Notes under the pieces: model-generated | What the model was told of the DNA's origin: nothing | What the model saw: only the letters and a program-made list of their open reading frames with translations | Database searches by the model: none | Assembly (NCBI RefSeq): GCF_040718835.1 | Contig: NZ_JBFEFG010000267.1 | Location: 1 to 64,000 of the forward strand | Origin: Bremerella sp. JC817 | GTDB lineage: Bacteria > Planctomycetota > Planctomycetia > Pirellulales > Pirellulaceae | Direction: 5' to 3' | DNA: 64,000 nucleotides | Part shown: piece after piece, positions 19,067-28,033 of the stretch | Layout of the letters: each line of letters begins with the position of its first letter | Numbering within the stretch: the stretch's first letter is position 1 | Program-made: the position numbers and the translations under genes

Positions 19067-20353
19067 ATGAATACCCGGCATTGCGCGATTGCCATCCTTT
19101 TACTTGGTTTTGCCGTTCCTGGTTTCGCTGCAGAAACCGCGAAGGATTGGCCTCAGTGGCGTGGTCCCGATCGTGACGGCAAATCGTCGGCGACCGGCCT
19201 GATCTCGAACTGGGAAGATCAGCAGCCTAAGTTGCTGTGGATGGGTGAAGGTCTGGGAGCCGGCTACGCCAGTGTGTCGATCGTTGGTGAAGACCTCTAC
19301 ACCACGGGCAACTTCGACGATGGGCAAGCCGTTGTCGCCTTCGATTTGAACTCGAAGAAGGTGGCCTGGAAGAAGATTCTGACTGACAAAGTTCCTCGTC
19401 ATGGCTACGAAGGCTCGCGCTGCACGCCGACCGTCGATGGTGACGACTTGTACGTGGTCATGTCGGAAGGAACCGTGGCTCGTTTGAACCGCAAGTCGGG
19501 TGACGTCGTCTGGAAGCGTAATCTGCAGGAAGAATACGGTGCCTCGCTGCCGACCTGGGGCTTTGCCGAATCGCCACTGATCGACGGCGATCGCCTAATA
19601 TGTGGTGCTGGTTCGTCGAAGGCTTTGCTGGTTTGCCTCGATAAGAAGACCGGCAAAGAGATCTGGGTGACCCCACGCGGCGAAGCCGAACTGGGCGACC
19701 AGGGCAAAGACGAAGCAGGCTATTCGTCGACGCTGGTCTGTAACGCAGCCGGTCGTAAGCAATACGTCAAACTGATCGGCCGCGGCTTGATCGGTGTTGA
19801 CGCGAACACTGGCGAACTGCTGTGGTCGTACAACGCGGTTGCCAACGGCACGGCGAACATCCCCGATCCAATCATCGACGGCGATTACATCTTCGCTTCG
19901 ACCGGCTATCAGACCGGAGCAGGCCTGGTTCATATCCAGAACAAGGGTGGCAAGATTGTCGCAGAAGAGGTTTACTTCCTCGACTCGAAGACCTTCCAGA
20001 ACCACCATGGTGGGATGGTGAAGGTTGGCGACTACATCTACGCCGGCACCAAGCATAACGCTGGTTTTCCGATCTGTGTCGAAATGAAGACGGGCAAAGT
20101 GCAGTGGGGTGGCGACTTCCGTCCCGAAGGTAAGGGCTCGGCCGCGATTCTGTTCGCCGATGGCAACATTATCTATCGCTACCAATCGGGCATTCTAGCT
20201 TTGGTGGAAGCCAATCCGAAGGAATACGTCCTGAAAGGCACACTTACCCCGGAATACCAGGAACGGGAAAGCTGGGCCCACCCGGTCATCGTTGACGGCA
20301 AACTCTACCTGCGAGAGCAGGATAAGTTGATGTGCTACGACTTGCGTCGATAA
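19067..20353 (+). CDS. Secreted PQQ-like beta-propeller protein
   Basis: 428 residues. A signal peptide (IAILLLGFAVPGFAAE) is followed by PQQ/BamB-type propeller repeats: DWPQWRGPDRDGKSS (a typical planctomycete opening), LYTTGNFDDGQAVVAFDLNSKKVAWKK, TVARLNRKSGDVVWKR, LLVCLDKKTGKEIWV, LIGVDANTGELLWSY, MKTGKVQWGG. There is no heme site, and I cannot confirm the residues needed for PQQ binding, so a structural or outer-membrane role is as likely as dehydrogenase activity. The ATG at 19067 has AAGGA six bases upstream. A strong terminator ends the transcript. Confidence 0.85.
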   Translation: MNTRHCAIAILLLGFAVPGFAAETAKDWPQWRGPDRDGKSSATGLISNWEDQQPKLLWMGEGLGAGYASVSIVGEDLYTTGNFDDGQAVVAFDLNSKKVAWKKILTDKVPRHGYEGSRCTPTVDGDDLYVVMSEGTVARLNRKSGDVVWKRNLQEEYGASLPTWGFAESPLIDGDRLICGAGSSKALLVCLDKKTGKEIWVTPRGEAELGDQGKDEAGYSSTLVCNAAGRKQYVKLIGRGLIGVDANTGELLWSYNAVANGTANIPDPIIDGDYIFASTGYQTGAGLVHIQNKGGKIVAEEVYFLDSKTFQNHHGGMVKVGDYIYAGTKHNAGFPICVEMKTGKVQWGGDFRPEGKGSAAILFADGNIIYRYQSGILALVEANPKEYVLKGTLTPEYQERESWAHPVIVDGKLYLREQDKLMCYDLRR

Positions 20354-20380
20354 GTGCCCCCTTATTGACTAAAAAGTTCA

Positions 20381-20411
20381 AGGCCCTGGAGTTTTTCCAG
20401 GGCCTTTTTTT
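20381..20411 (+). terminator. Intrinsic terminator of the PQQ-propeller gene
   Basis: A perfect 10-base stem (AGGCCCTGGA / TCCAGGGCCT) with a GTTTT loop is followed by a run of T. It lies 27 bases after the stop. Confidence 0.92.
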
Positions 20412-20549
20412 GTGGCAAATTCACTTGCGCCGTGATTTGCGGGAGTTGAACGGCCTAAAGTGCTAAGGTTATCCTAGAACAGGTTGCGAAAACCTACTCA
20501 AAACACTTTTCTCGAAACCATCCAAGCCTACCTCGCGAGAATCCTCCTG

Positions 20550-23036
20550 ATGACAATGAAAACGGTGTGGTGCTGCCTTAGCACCTTGGTAGTTGCGTTT
20601 TGCCTTACCAATCTCAGCCAGGCAAAAGAACCGACTGCGACCGATCCTTCTCACTTCAAAGTTGCCGACGGCTTTCAGGTGGAACTGCTCTACTCGGTTC
20701 CTAAAGACAAAGAGGGTTCGTGGGTCAGCATGTGTGTTGGCCCAGATGGCAACCTGATCGTGTGCGATCAATACGGCAAGCTATATAACGTCGCCGTGCC
20801 CGATGCTGGTCAAAAGGGAGAAGTCACGGTTACGCCGATCGATGTTCAGATTGGTGGGGCCCAAGGTTTGACCTGGGCGTTCGACAGCTTGTACGTGGTG
20901 GTCAACAGCGGACAGTTCCCCAGCGGACTTCATCGCGTGACCGATAGCGATGGCGATGGCAAGCTCGACAAAGTGACGCAGCTTCGCAAGCTGAGTGGTG
21001 GTGGCGAACATGGCCCGCACGCCGTGATGCTGCATCCTGATGGCGAACACCTGGTGATCGTCTGTGGTAACCAGACCAACGTGACCGAATTCGCTTCGTC
21101 GCGGGTTCCTCAAGTTTGGGACGAAGACTTGGTACTGCCACGTATTTACGGTCGTGGCTTCATGCGAGAAAAGATGGCCCCCGGCGGCTACATCGCCAAG
21201 ATCGATCCAGAAGGCAAAGAGTGGGAACTGCTCGCCGTTGGTTTCCGCAATGAATACGACGCCGCCTTCAATCGTGACGGCGAATTGTTCACCTACGACG
21301 CCGACATGGAATGGGACTTGAATACCCCTTGGTATCGCCCAACCCGTATCTGCCACGCTGTGAGCGGTGCCGAGTTCGGCTGGCGTAACGGCTCCGGCAA
21401 GTGGCCAGCCTACTACGAAGACAGCACCCCAGGCCTGGTCGACATCGGCCCTGGTTCGCCGACTGGTGTTGCCTTTGGATATGGCACCGATTTCCCACAG
21501 AAGTACCAAGACGCTCTGTACGCTTGCGACTGGAGCTACGGCAAGCTGTATGCCGTGCACCTCGAAGCGGACGGTGCGACCTACAAAGGGACGCCTGAAG
21601 AGTTCATCACCGGCACCCCGCTGCCGTTGACCGACATCGTCGTTCGCCCGAAGGATAAGGCTCTGTACTTCACCGTCGGTGGTCGTAAGACCCAGTCGGG
21701 TCTGTATCGCGTAACCTACGTCGGCGAAAAGACCGAGGACGCAGCTCCTGCAGGGTTGAACGATGCCATGAAACTGCGTCGTCAGCTCGAGGAATACCAC
21801 GTCTCGAAAGATCCTGCCGGGATCGATCTGGCGCTGGCCAACCTGGGCAACGAAGATCGCTTCATCCGTCAGGCGGCTCGCATCGCCCTGGAACATCAAG
21901 ACCCGGCCAAGTGGCAAGACAAGGCGATCGCGCTGGATAACACCTGTGCCGTGATCGATACGGCCATTGCTCTGGCCCGCGTTGGTGACGACTCGCTGCG
22001 TGGCCAGTTGCTCGACAAGCTCGATACGATCGATTATGCCTCAGCCACCAAACAGCAGAAGCTCGGTCTGCTGCGGGCTTATGGCCTGGTTTTGATGCGA
22101 ATGGGTGATGATGCCGAAGTGCGTGATCGCTACCTGAAGAAGCTGGAACCGCTGCTGCCGGCCGATTCGCCAGAAGAAAACCGCATGCTGGCCGAACTGC
22201 TGGTTCGTCTGCAATCGCCAGTTGCCGCTCCACGCCTGGTGGAACTGCTCGAAGCCGCTCCTACCCAGGAACAGCAGATCGAGTTGGCTAAGAGCCTTCG
22301 CCTGCTGAAGGCTGGCTGGAACGACGAACTTCAGGAACGCTACTTCCGTTGGTTCCACAAGGCTGCCAACTACCGTGGCGGTGCCAGCTTTGACCTGTTC
22401 GTTCAGGACATTAAGAAGGAAGCTGTCGAGAACCTCTCGCCGGAACGTAAGGCGGCCTTGGCTTCGATCCTCGATCACAAGCCAGATTCCAGCATGCCAA
22501 CCGTTAGCGGAAAGCCTCGCACCTTGGTAAAGAAGTGGACCGTGGAAGATCTGGCAACCGTTGTCGATCCAGCCACGTTGAAGGGTCGCAACTTCGACAA
22601 GGGTCAGCAGTTGTTCGCCGAAGCGAACTGCTTTGCCTGCCACCGATTTGCCGAGCAGGGTGGTGCGATCGGTCCTGACCTGACCGCACTGGCCGGCCGT
22701 TTCAGCCCACGTGACATCCTGGAATCGACGATCCTGCCCAGCAAGCAGGTCAGCGATCAGTACCAGGCCATCAAGGTGCTGACCGAAGATGGTCGCGTGG
22801 TGATTGGCCGTATCGTGAACCTGAACGGCGACAACATGCAGATCAACACCAACATGCTTGATCCAAACGCCATCACGCACGTAAATCGCAATCAGGTCGA
22901 CGAAATCATGCCTTCGGAAACGTCGATGATGCCGGAAGGGCTGCTCGATAACTTCACCGAAGAAGAAATCAAAGACCTGATGGCTTACCTGCTTTCGCGA
23001 GGCGATCGCACCAACGCGATGTTCTCGGAGAACTAA
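20550..23036 (+). CDS. PVC-type cytochrome with N-terminal propeller and C-terminal CxxCH domain
   Basis: About 828 residues. A signal peptide (TLVVAFCLTNLSQA) precedes a beta-propeller with planctomycete dehydrogenase motifs (VSMCVGPDGNLIVCDQYGKLY, QGLTWAFDSLYVVVNSG, DSDGDGKLDKVTQL, EFGWRNGSGKWPAYYED, DALYACDWSYGKLY). A helical HEAT-like segment follows, then a heme domain with one site (ANCFACHRFAEQGGAIGPDL) and the PVC extension (ESTILPSKQVSDQYQAIKVLTEDGRV, MMPEGLLDNFTEEEIKDLMAYL). It is a periplasmic electron-transfer protein with unknown substrate. It shares domain order with the cytochrome at 14217-17783 but lacks the terminal discoidin-like domain. The ATG at 20550 directly precedes the signal peptide. 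Confidence 0.87.
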   Translation: MTMKTVWCCLSTLVVAFCLTNLSQAKEPTATDPSHFKVADGFQVELLYSVPKDKEGSWVSMCVGPDGNLIVCDQYGKLYNVAVPDAGQKGEVTVTPIDVQIGGAQGLTWAFDSLYVVVNSGQFPSGLHRVTDSDGDGKLDKVTQLRKLSGGGEHGPHAVMLHPDGEHLVIVCGNQTNVTEFASSRVPQVWDEDLVLPRIYGRGFMREKMAPGGYIAKIDPEGKEWELLAVGFRNEYDAAFNRDGELFTYDADMEWDLNTPWYRPTRICHAVSGAEFGWRNGSGKWPAYYEDSTPGLVDIGPGSPTGVAFGYGTDFPQKYQDALYACDWSYGKLYAVHLEADGATYKGTPEEFITGTPLPLTDIVVRPKDKALYFTVGGRKTQSGLYRVTYVGEKTEDAAPAGLNDAMKLRRQLEEYHVSKDPAGIDLALANLGNEDRFIRQAARIALEHQDPAKWQDKAIALDNTCAVIDTAIALARVGDDSLRGQLLDKLDTIDYASATKQQKLGLLRAYGLVLMRMGDDAEVRDRYLKKLEPLLPADSPEENRMLAELLVRLQSPVAAPRLVELLEAAPTQEQQIELAKSLRLLKAGWNDELQERYFRWFHKAANYRGGASFDLFVQDIKKEAVENLSPERKAALASILDHKPDSSMPTVSGKPRTLVKKWTVEDLATVVDPATLKGRNFDKGQQLFAEANCFACHRFAEQGGAIGPDLTALAGRFSPRDILESTILPSKQVSDQYQAIKVLTEDGRVVIGRIVNLNGDNMQINTNMLDPNAITHVNRNQVDEIMPSETSMMPEGLLDNFTEEEIKDLMAYLLSRGDRTNAMFSEN

Positions 23037-23070
23037 GCCAGCTGGGCAAGCTCGCCCAGTTCAGCGCATG

Positions 23071-23106
23071 AAAAAACCACGATGGAATCACCATCGTGGT
23101 TTTTTT
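23071..23106. terminator. Bidirectional terminator between cytochrome and tRNA-Leu
   Basis: A 15-base inverted repeat (AAAAAACCACGATGG / CCATCGTGGTTTTTT) with an AATCA loop has A-run and T-run flanks, so it can stop transcripts from either side: the plus-strand cytochrome and the minus-strand tRNA. Confidence 0.9.
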
Positions 23107-23112
23107 ATTGAG

Positions 23113-23197
23113 TGCCGAAGAGAGGACTTGAACCTCCACGGGGTTAACCCCCACTAGGACCTGAACCTAGCGCGTCTGCCAATTCCGCCACTTCGGC
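23113..23197 (-). tRNA. tRNA-Leu (anticodon CAG)
   Basis: Read on the minus strand, the 85-base sequence folds as a class II tRNA: 7-base acceptor stem (GCCGAAG / CTTCGGC), D arm, anticodon stem CTAGG/CCTAG with loop TTCAGGT giving anticodon CAG (codon CTG), a long variable arm (GTGGGGGTTAACCCCGT), and a T arm with TTCAAGT. The long variable arm and discriminator A fit leucine. The CCA end is not fully encoded. Confidence 0.96.
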
Positions 23198-23338
23198 CTA
23201 AGCTGTGTGCTGGAAAGAACTATTTATGCCTCGCAGACCCCATTTGATCAAGGACCCCAGCGACCAAATTTTGTTCTTGATTCCAATATTCGCCAGAAAA
23301 ACCGCTGCAAGCTGCCCTCAGCAAACCCTAAGGGAAAA

Positions 23339-23818
23339 TCAAGCCGCTTTCAGGTGTGCCTGGCGAGCCGCAATGTTCGCTGCCAGGGCCCGAATCAGGG
23401 CCACGATGTTCTCTCGGCCGTATAGCTTCGAGTCCATATGAAACAGCGAATGTTCCAATACATGCTCCAAATCGACACGCCGGAGGTCGCTTCGGTTCAG
23501 GTACTGCATGCTCCAATCGGGAAATACCCGCTGGTCAGATTCGCCCAGCATAACCTTGTTGATCACATCGTGGTGGGGGTCTTTTTCGATCGAATCCATC
23601 AGTTCGAGAACGGCCTGTCGCTCCCCTTCCAGATACTGAAAAAAGACGCCATGGTCGTAGCAGAGATACCCGGTGATCCCGAGCGCGGCGTTTTTAACCG
23701 CAGCTTCCCTTGCTAATCCATCCAGGTCGAGCTTTCCTGCATCGACGGTGCTGTAACTTGCATACGCTAGTGCGAACACTCGAGAATACCTTTCTGGTTT
23801 TCGGCGAATGGTATCCAT
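23339..23818 (-). CDS. BLUF-domain blue-light sensor (stand-alone)
   Basis: About 159 residues, almost all one BLUF domain, which binds FAD non-covalently and senses blue light. Key residues are present: Tyr19 (ALAYASYS), Asn43 (KNAALGITG), Gln61 (FFQYLEG), Trp102 and Met104 (FPDWSM). Their spacing equals that of Rhodobacter AppA (Tyr21, Asn45, Gln63, Trp104, Met106) with a constant offset of two. A C-terminal helical cap follows. No effector domain is attached, so it is a 'short' BLUF acting through a partner. I chose ATG 23818 for the AGGGGA box upstream; ATG 23842 is possible. No partner gene is evident next to it. Confidence 0.9.
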   Translation of the reverse strand: MDTIRRKPERYSRVFALAYASYSTVDAGKLDLDGLAREAAVKNAALGITGYLCYDHGVFFQYLEGERQAVLELMDSIEKDPHHDVINKVMLGESDQRVFPDWSMQYLNRSDLRRVDLEHVLEHSLFHMDSKLYGRENIVALIRALAANIAARQAHLKAA

Positions 23819-24192
23819 CGCCGAATGGTCCCCTGTGCTCATCTTCACGACGGCCCCAGGCAATTGCAAGCAATTTCGTAGGCACTCAGGGGCAGATGGT
23901 GTCCACGAAAATCCTGGAGGTCCTAACGAACACGCGAATCGAAGAATGCGATTTGGCGACTTCCAACGACTTGGTGGCCCACTGGTTGGACAAAGGAAGG
24001 CGAAACTAGCGAAGTCGTTTCGTTTGGTTGCGCGCCCGCTCGATCAGCCGAACATTTTATTCTCTGGCCAAAGTCTGGGGAAACCCGTTATCATAAAACT
24101 CACTGATCAAAACTCCCTTCCCCACTGATCCCACCACCTGACATGCATTCGACAGAATCGTGTCGGTTCCCTTCCATCCAAGCAGCTATCCC
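23819..24192. other. Divergent intergenic region
   Basis: About 370 bases between the BLUF gene (minus) and the next plus-strand gene. I see no convincing gene and no clear promoter pair. The right part is richer in A/T (around 24050-24110), as expected of a promoter region. Confidence 0.4.
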
Positions 24193-25782
24193 ATGTCTCG
24201 TTCTCCCACGCGCTGGACGATGATCCTGGCCTCGCTTCTATTGGCGTGGCTCATCCATACCGTCCTCTCCGCTCAGACAATCGATCCTCCCACGTCGGCT
24301 CCCTTCGGTATTCAGGTCATCGACGAACAAACCGGGCGCGGCGTTCCCCTGGTCGAACTAACGACTACCAACGAGATCCGCCTGATCACTGACAACGCCG
24401 GCTGGGTCGCCTTCGACGAACCTGGGCTGATGGACCAACGGGTCTATTTCTCCGTGAAATCACACGGCTACTCCGTTCCTGCCGATGGTTTCGGAAACCG
24501 GGGACAGGCCTTCAATGTCCGACCGGGCGAAACTGGAATCATCAAGATTCAGCGGCAAAACCTGGCGGAGCGACTCTATCGCATCACTGGTCAGGGGCAA
24601 TTCCATCACAGCGTGAAGCTTGGCAAACCGGTTCCCTGGGAGCACGCCAACCTCAACGGCGAAGTGATGGGCCAAGACTCCACCCAGGCGATCCAACTTG
24701 GGGATCGCATCTTGTGGACCTGGGGTGATACGACTCGTCCCTCTTATCCCCTGGGCAACTTTGCCACCTCAGGCGCCTGGTCCAAGCTACCAAGCAAGGG
24801 TGGAATGGATCCATCGATTGGAATTGATCAACAATACCTGGTCGACCAGGATGGATTCAGCAAACCGATGTTTGTGAATGATATCCCCGGCACCGTGATC
24901 TGGATGCATGGCATCTGCACCGTTGCCGCCCCTAACGGGCAAACGAAGATCCTCACGCACTATTCAATTCGCGAAGGCCTCGGCAAAGAACGCCGGGCAG
25001 GGATCGCGATGTTCAACGAGTCGACCGAGCAGTTCGATCAGGTCACTCGCTTCGAAGAACCGGCCCGACTCTACCCGTGCGGACAATCATTCCACCACAT
25101 CGACGATGGCCAGGAATACATCTACTTCGCCACGCCCTACCCGCTGATCCGTGTCGCGGCTCGCTGGGACGCGGTCCTCGATCCGACGCAGTATGAAGCT
25201 TGGACCTGCCTCGAACCAGGTTCCGACCTCGACCTGAGGAACCCGGCACTGACTCGCGACGCGAATGGCAAGCTGCATTATGCCTGGCGAAAGAATACCG
25301 ACCTGGTTGGTACCGAGCAGCAGCGACAACTGATCGAGCTAGGCAAGATCAAGCCAGAAGAAGCCTGGATTCAAACGGTCGATTACCAAACTGGCCGGAA
25401 CATCGTATTACATCGGGGCTCGGTTCGCTGGAACAATTACCTCGACTGTTGGGTGATGATCGCGAATGAAATCTATGGCGAGTCGTCGAACCTCGGTGAG
25501 GTTTACTTCCTGACCTCCAATACGTTGCCAGGGCAGTGGTCGAAGGCTGTGAAGATCGTCACGCACGACCATTACACCTTCTATAACCCGGTTCAGCACG
25601 ATTTCCTCGACCAGGATGGTGGACGAATGATTTTCTTTGATGGCACCTACACTCAACAATTTTCTTCAACAAAATCGCCTACCCCCCGCTACGACTACAA
25701 CACCATGATGTATGGCTTAGATTTGTCCCAAATAACCACCATTTCAGGTGCGATCACCCCATCCTTTCAGGGATCGAAATAA
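24193..25782 (+). CDS. Secreted protein with N-terminal Ig-like and glycosidase-type propeller-like region
   Basis: About 529 residues. A signal peptide (MILASLLLAWLIHTVLSAQ) is followed by a carboxypeptidase-regulatory-like beta domain (FGIQVIDEQTGRGVPLVELTTTNEIRLITDNAGWVAFDEPGL). The long C-terminal region has the look of a five-bladed glycoside-hydrolase/arabinanase-type propeller (LGDRILWTWGDTTRPSY, QEYIYFATPYPLIRVAARWD, NPALTRDANGKLHYAWRKN, VYFLTSNTLPGQWSKAVKIVTHDHYTFYNPVQHDF). I cannot assign a family or substrate. The ATG at 24193 begins the signal peptide; a GTG at 24160 is in frame. A secreted polysaccharide-acting enzyme is a guess. Confidence 0.7.
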   Translation: MSRSPTRWTMILASLLLAWLIHTVLSAQTIDPPTSAPFGIQVIDEQTGRGVPLVELTTTNEIRLITDNAGWVAFDEPGLMDQRVYFSVKSHGYSVPADGFGNRGQAFNVRPGETGIIKIQRQNLAERLYRITGQGQFHHSVKLGKPVPWEHANLNGEVMGQDSTQAIQLGDRILWTWGDTTRPSYPLGNFATSGAWSKLPSKGGMDPSIGIDQQYLVDQDGFSKPMFVNDIPGTVIWMHGICTVAAPNGQTKILTHYSIREGLGKERRAGIAMFNESTEQFDQVTRFEEPARLYPCGQSFHHIDDGQEYIYFATPYPLIRVAARWDAVLDPTQYEAWTCLEPGSDLDLRNPALTRDANGKLHYAWRKNTDLVGTEQQRQLIELGKIKPEEAWIQTVDYQTGRNIVLHRGSVRWNNYLDCWVMIANEIYGESSNLGEVYFLTSNTLPGQWSKAVKIVTHDHYTFYNPVQHDFLDQDGGRMIFFDGTYTQQFSSTKSPTPRYDYNTMMYGLDLSQITTISGAITPSFQGSK

Positions 25783-25996
25783 GTTCCTTGGCGAGCTTCC
25801 TGAGACCTGTTTCTGTTCGCGATCCTGCTATCTAAGGCCGCTTATCTCCCTAAGCACGCGGGTTTACGCGATCTCGGCGCACCTTAGCTTGCCTCCTCGA
25901 CAAGTGCTGGTTACGATTCATTGCGAATTAATTTCCTAGCTTCTTATTTTACGCTAGGTACCCTGTCCCCTTCTCATCTAATCACTCGAGGTATCG

Positions 25997-26923
25997 ATGA
26001 AGTCCCATCATGTAGTCCGTAAGGGCTTTACGTTGGTCGAGCTCTTGGTCGTGATCGCCATCATCGGCGTGTTAATCGCTCTTCTGTTGCCTGCCGTTCA
26101 GCAAGCCCGTGAAGCCGCTCGGCGTATGCAGTGCAGCAACAATCTCAAGCAACTCGGCCTCACCTTCCACAATTTTCACGACACGTTCAATTCGCTTCCG
26201 CCAGCGGCTCTGCGAAATGAATATGCCAGCTTCTTCCCGCTGATCATGCCTTACCTGGAACAGAAGAACGTCGTCGACCAGCTCGACCTGGCGTTGCCGA
26301 TGACCTCCGGGGCCAACAACACCTTTATCAAAACTGATGCCGCTGGTGTTCCAGGCCTGCTGTGCCCCAGCCGTCGTAGTGGTTCGCAGATCTCGGAACT
26401 AGGTGCCGCGACCGACTACTGCATCACCGGCAACCGCGAAAGCACCAACGAATGCGACCGTTTGGACGCCGATAACGCGACCCCTGCCCTGCACTACAGT
26501 GCATTGGTTCTGGCCAAGGGTGGCAACGTCGATAGCGGCGGCCGTTTGACCGGCTGGAAGTCGCAAACCAACTTCGCCAGCATCACCGACGGATTGTCGA
26601 ACACTTCGATCCTGGGCGAAAAGTACGTTCCTATCAGCTCGCTGAATCGCCACGCCAACGTGGGTGACGGCACGATGTACTACTGGCACATCGACGACTG
26701 GAAGACCTGGATGATCATCCGAAATTCCAAGTTCCCACTCCTTCGTAGCCCGAACATCACGTCGGGCGAATATCGCAAGAGCATGGGCAGCTTCCACCCT
26801 GGCATCAGCCAGTTCCTGATGGGTGACGGTAGCGTGCGAAACGTTGCCAACAACGTCAATCCAGAGTTCACCTTGCTCATGGCAGACCGCCGTGACGGCC
26901 GCGTGAACAACTACGACCAATAG
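25997..26923 (+). CDS. DUF1559 pseudopilin-like protein
   Basis: 308 residues. The N-terminus is a type IV/type II prepilin signal: short basic leader [10 protein letters not shown], then [33 protein letters not shown], with cleavage expected between Gly and Phe by a prepilin peptidase. The remainder is the DUF1559 (SBP_bac_10) domain that is vastly expanded in planctomycetes, with the usual [17 protein letters not shown], a Cys-containing middle (LLCPSRR) and a C-terminal FLMGDGSVR motif. Function is unproven; a cell-surface pilus-like role is assumed. A GAGGT box precedes the ATG. A small lipoprotein gene follows, a common pairing in this phylum. Confidence 0.93.
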   Translation: MKSHHVVRKGFTLVELLVVIAIIGVLIALLLPAVQQAREAARRMQCSNNLKQLGLTFHNFHDTFNSLPPAALRNEYASFFPLIMPYLEQKNVVDQLDLALPMTSGANNTFIKTDAAGVPGLLCPSRRSGSQISELGAATDYCITGNRESTNECDRLDADNATPALHYSALVLAKGGNVDSGGRLTGWKSQTNFASITDGLSNTSILGEKYVPISSLNRHANVGDGTMYYWHIDDWKTWMIIRNSKFPLLRSPNITSGEYRKSMGSFHPGISQFLMGDGSVRNVANNVNPEFTLLMADRRDGRVNNYDQ

Positions 26924-27025
26924 TCATTTCTGGTCGCTGGCATTTGACAGATACGGGCGGCAACACTTCCGAGCGTTAGCCGCCTTTAGTCCCCCATCCC
27001 GTAGGAACTAGAAGGAATGTCCACC

Positions 27026-27430
27026 ATGCGAGTTTTGTTTTTGTCGATCGTCTCTTTGTGTTGTGCTGTGACGATGCTGGGCCTGGTTGGCTGTAGCGGC
27101 TCGAACGGTGCGACGGAACAAGTCACCGGTACGGTTACCTTTGAAGATGGCACGCCGATCAAGGGTGGGACGATCGTCTTCGCGTCGCTCGACGAGAACT
27201 CGAGCTCGATCGGCTACATCAAGGAAGACGGTACCTACGAGCTAGGCACGTTTTCGGAAACCGATGGTGCCCCGAAGGGACGTTACGAAGTGACCGTCAT
27301 TGGCAGCAGCGACTACGGTCAAAGCTCGCCGATCCATCAGAAGTTCGCCAACCAGGGGCAGTCTCCCTTAAAGGCCGAAGTCCAAGATGGGCCCAACGTC
27401 ATCGACTTCAAGGTCGAACGCGCCCGTTAG
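27026..27430 (+). CDS. Small lipoprotein with transthyretin/carboxypeptidase-regulatory-like domain
   Basis: About 134 residues. A type II signal peptide ends in lipobox LVGC, so the mature protein starts at a lipidated Cys (CSGSNGATEQ). The rest is one beta-sandwich domain (VTGTVTFEDGTPIKGGTIVFASLDE ... GTYELGTFSETDGAPKGRYEVTVIG), typical of the small planctomycete lipoproteins encoded next to DUF1559 genes. ATG 27017 and ATG 27026 are both in frame; AAGGA at about 27010 is better spaced for 27026. It is probably co-transcribed with the upstream DUF1559 gene, 102 bases away. Confidence 0.85.
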   Translation: MRVLFLSIVSLCCAVTMLGLVGCSGSNGATEQVTGTVTFEDGTPIKGGTIVFASLDENSSSIGYIKEDGTYELGTFSETDGAPKGRYEVTVIGSSDYGQSSPIHQKFANQGQSPLKAEVQDGPNVIDFKVERAR

Positions 27431-27435
27431 TCCGT

Positions 27436-27939
27436 CTAGAACGGATGATGAATGGCTTTCGCGTCGCGAATGCTGGTCTGTTTGCTGTTGGGATCATCGT
27501 TGTAGATCCCAACACGCCCCCAGGCGAGCAGCCCGATGAACAGGCAGCAATAAGTCGCGAAAGTCGTCCCAGCCCAACAGAGCAAATTCAAGGTCATCTG
27601 AGGAAGCGGCTCGATCGAAGCCGCTTCCGCTCTTCCGACCGCCAGATCGAATACCAATCCGCCGAACGTAAACCCGATGAAGTTCGCCACGATCCAAAGA
27701 GGGATCTGCAGGACGAACGATACCACGACGGCGATGATCTGATCTTCCCATGGCAGGGGCATGTCGTCTGAGTGCCGGGCAATGGTTAACACGGCGAGCA
27801 GCAGGCTGGGCAACGCCCAACCCAATAAGAAGCCTATTCCAAGAGGCGGCGACAATACCGCAAGCGATAGCCCCATCCCAAACACCAGGCACACCATGAA
27901 GCTGAAACCGGTGTAGCTCGATAAGGAATGGTTGCGCAT
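27436..27939 (-). CDS. Hypothetical membrane protein with four membrane segments
   Basis: 167 residues. Four hydrophobic segments are visible (SFMVCLVFGMGLSLAVL; LGIGFLLGWALPSLLLAVLTI; IIAVVVSFVLQIPLWIVANFIGFTFGGLVF; LNLLCWAGTTFATYCCLFIGLLAW), with short polar loops and a charged C-terminal tail. I do not recognise the family. It is convergent with the lipoprotein gene (5 bases between stops). Confidence 0.65.
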   Translation of the reverse strand: MRNHSLSSYTGFSFMVCLVFGMGLSLAVLSPPLGIGFLLGWALPSLLLAVLTIARHSDDMPLPWEDQIIAVVVSFVLQIPLWIVANFIGFTFGGLVFDLAVGRAEAASIEPLPQMTLNLLCWAGTTFATYCCLFIGLLAWGRVGIYNDDPNSKQTSIRDAKAIHHPF

Positions 27940-28033
27940 CGTGTGGCCTCAAAGAATAAGAAACACTCTTTGGCCAAACTAGCAAAGCGAATGGGTGACA
28001 GCAAGCAAATGAGACGTTGCCTGCAAGGCCTTC

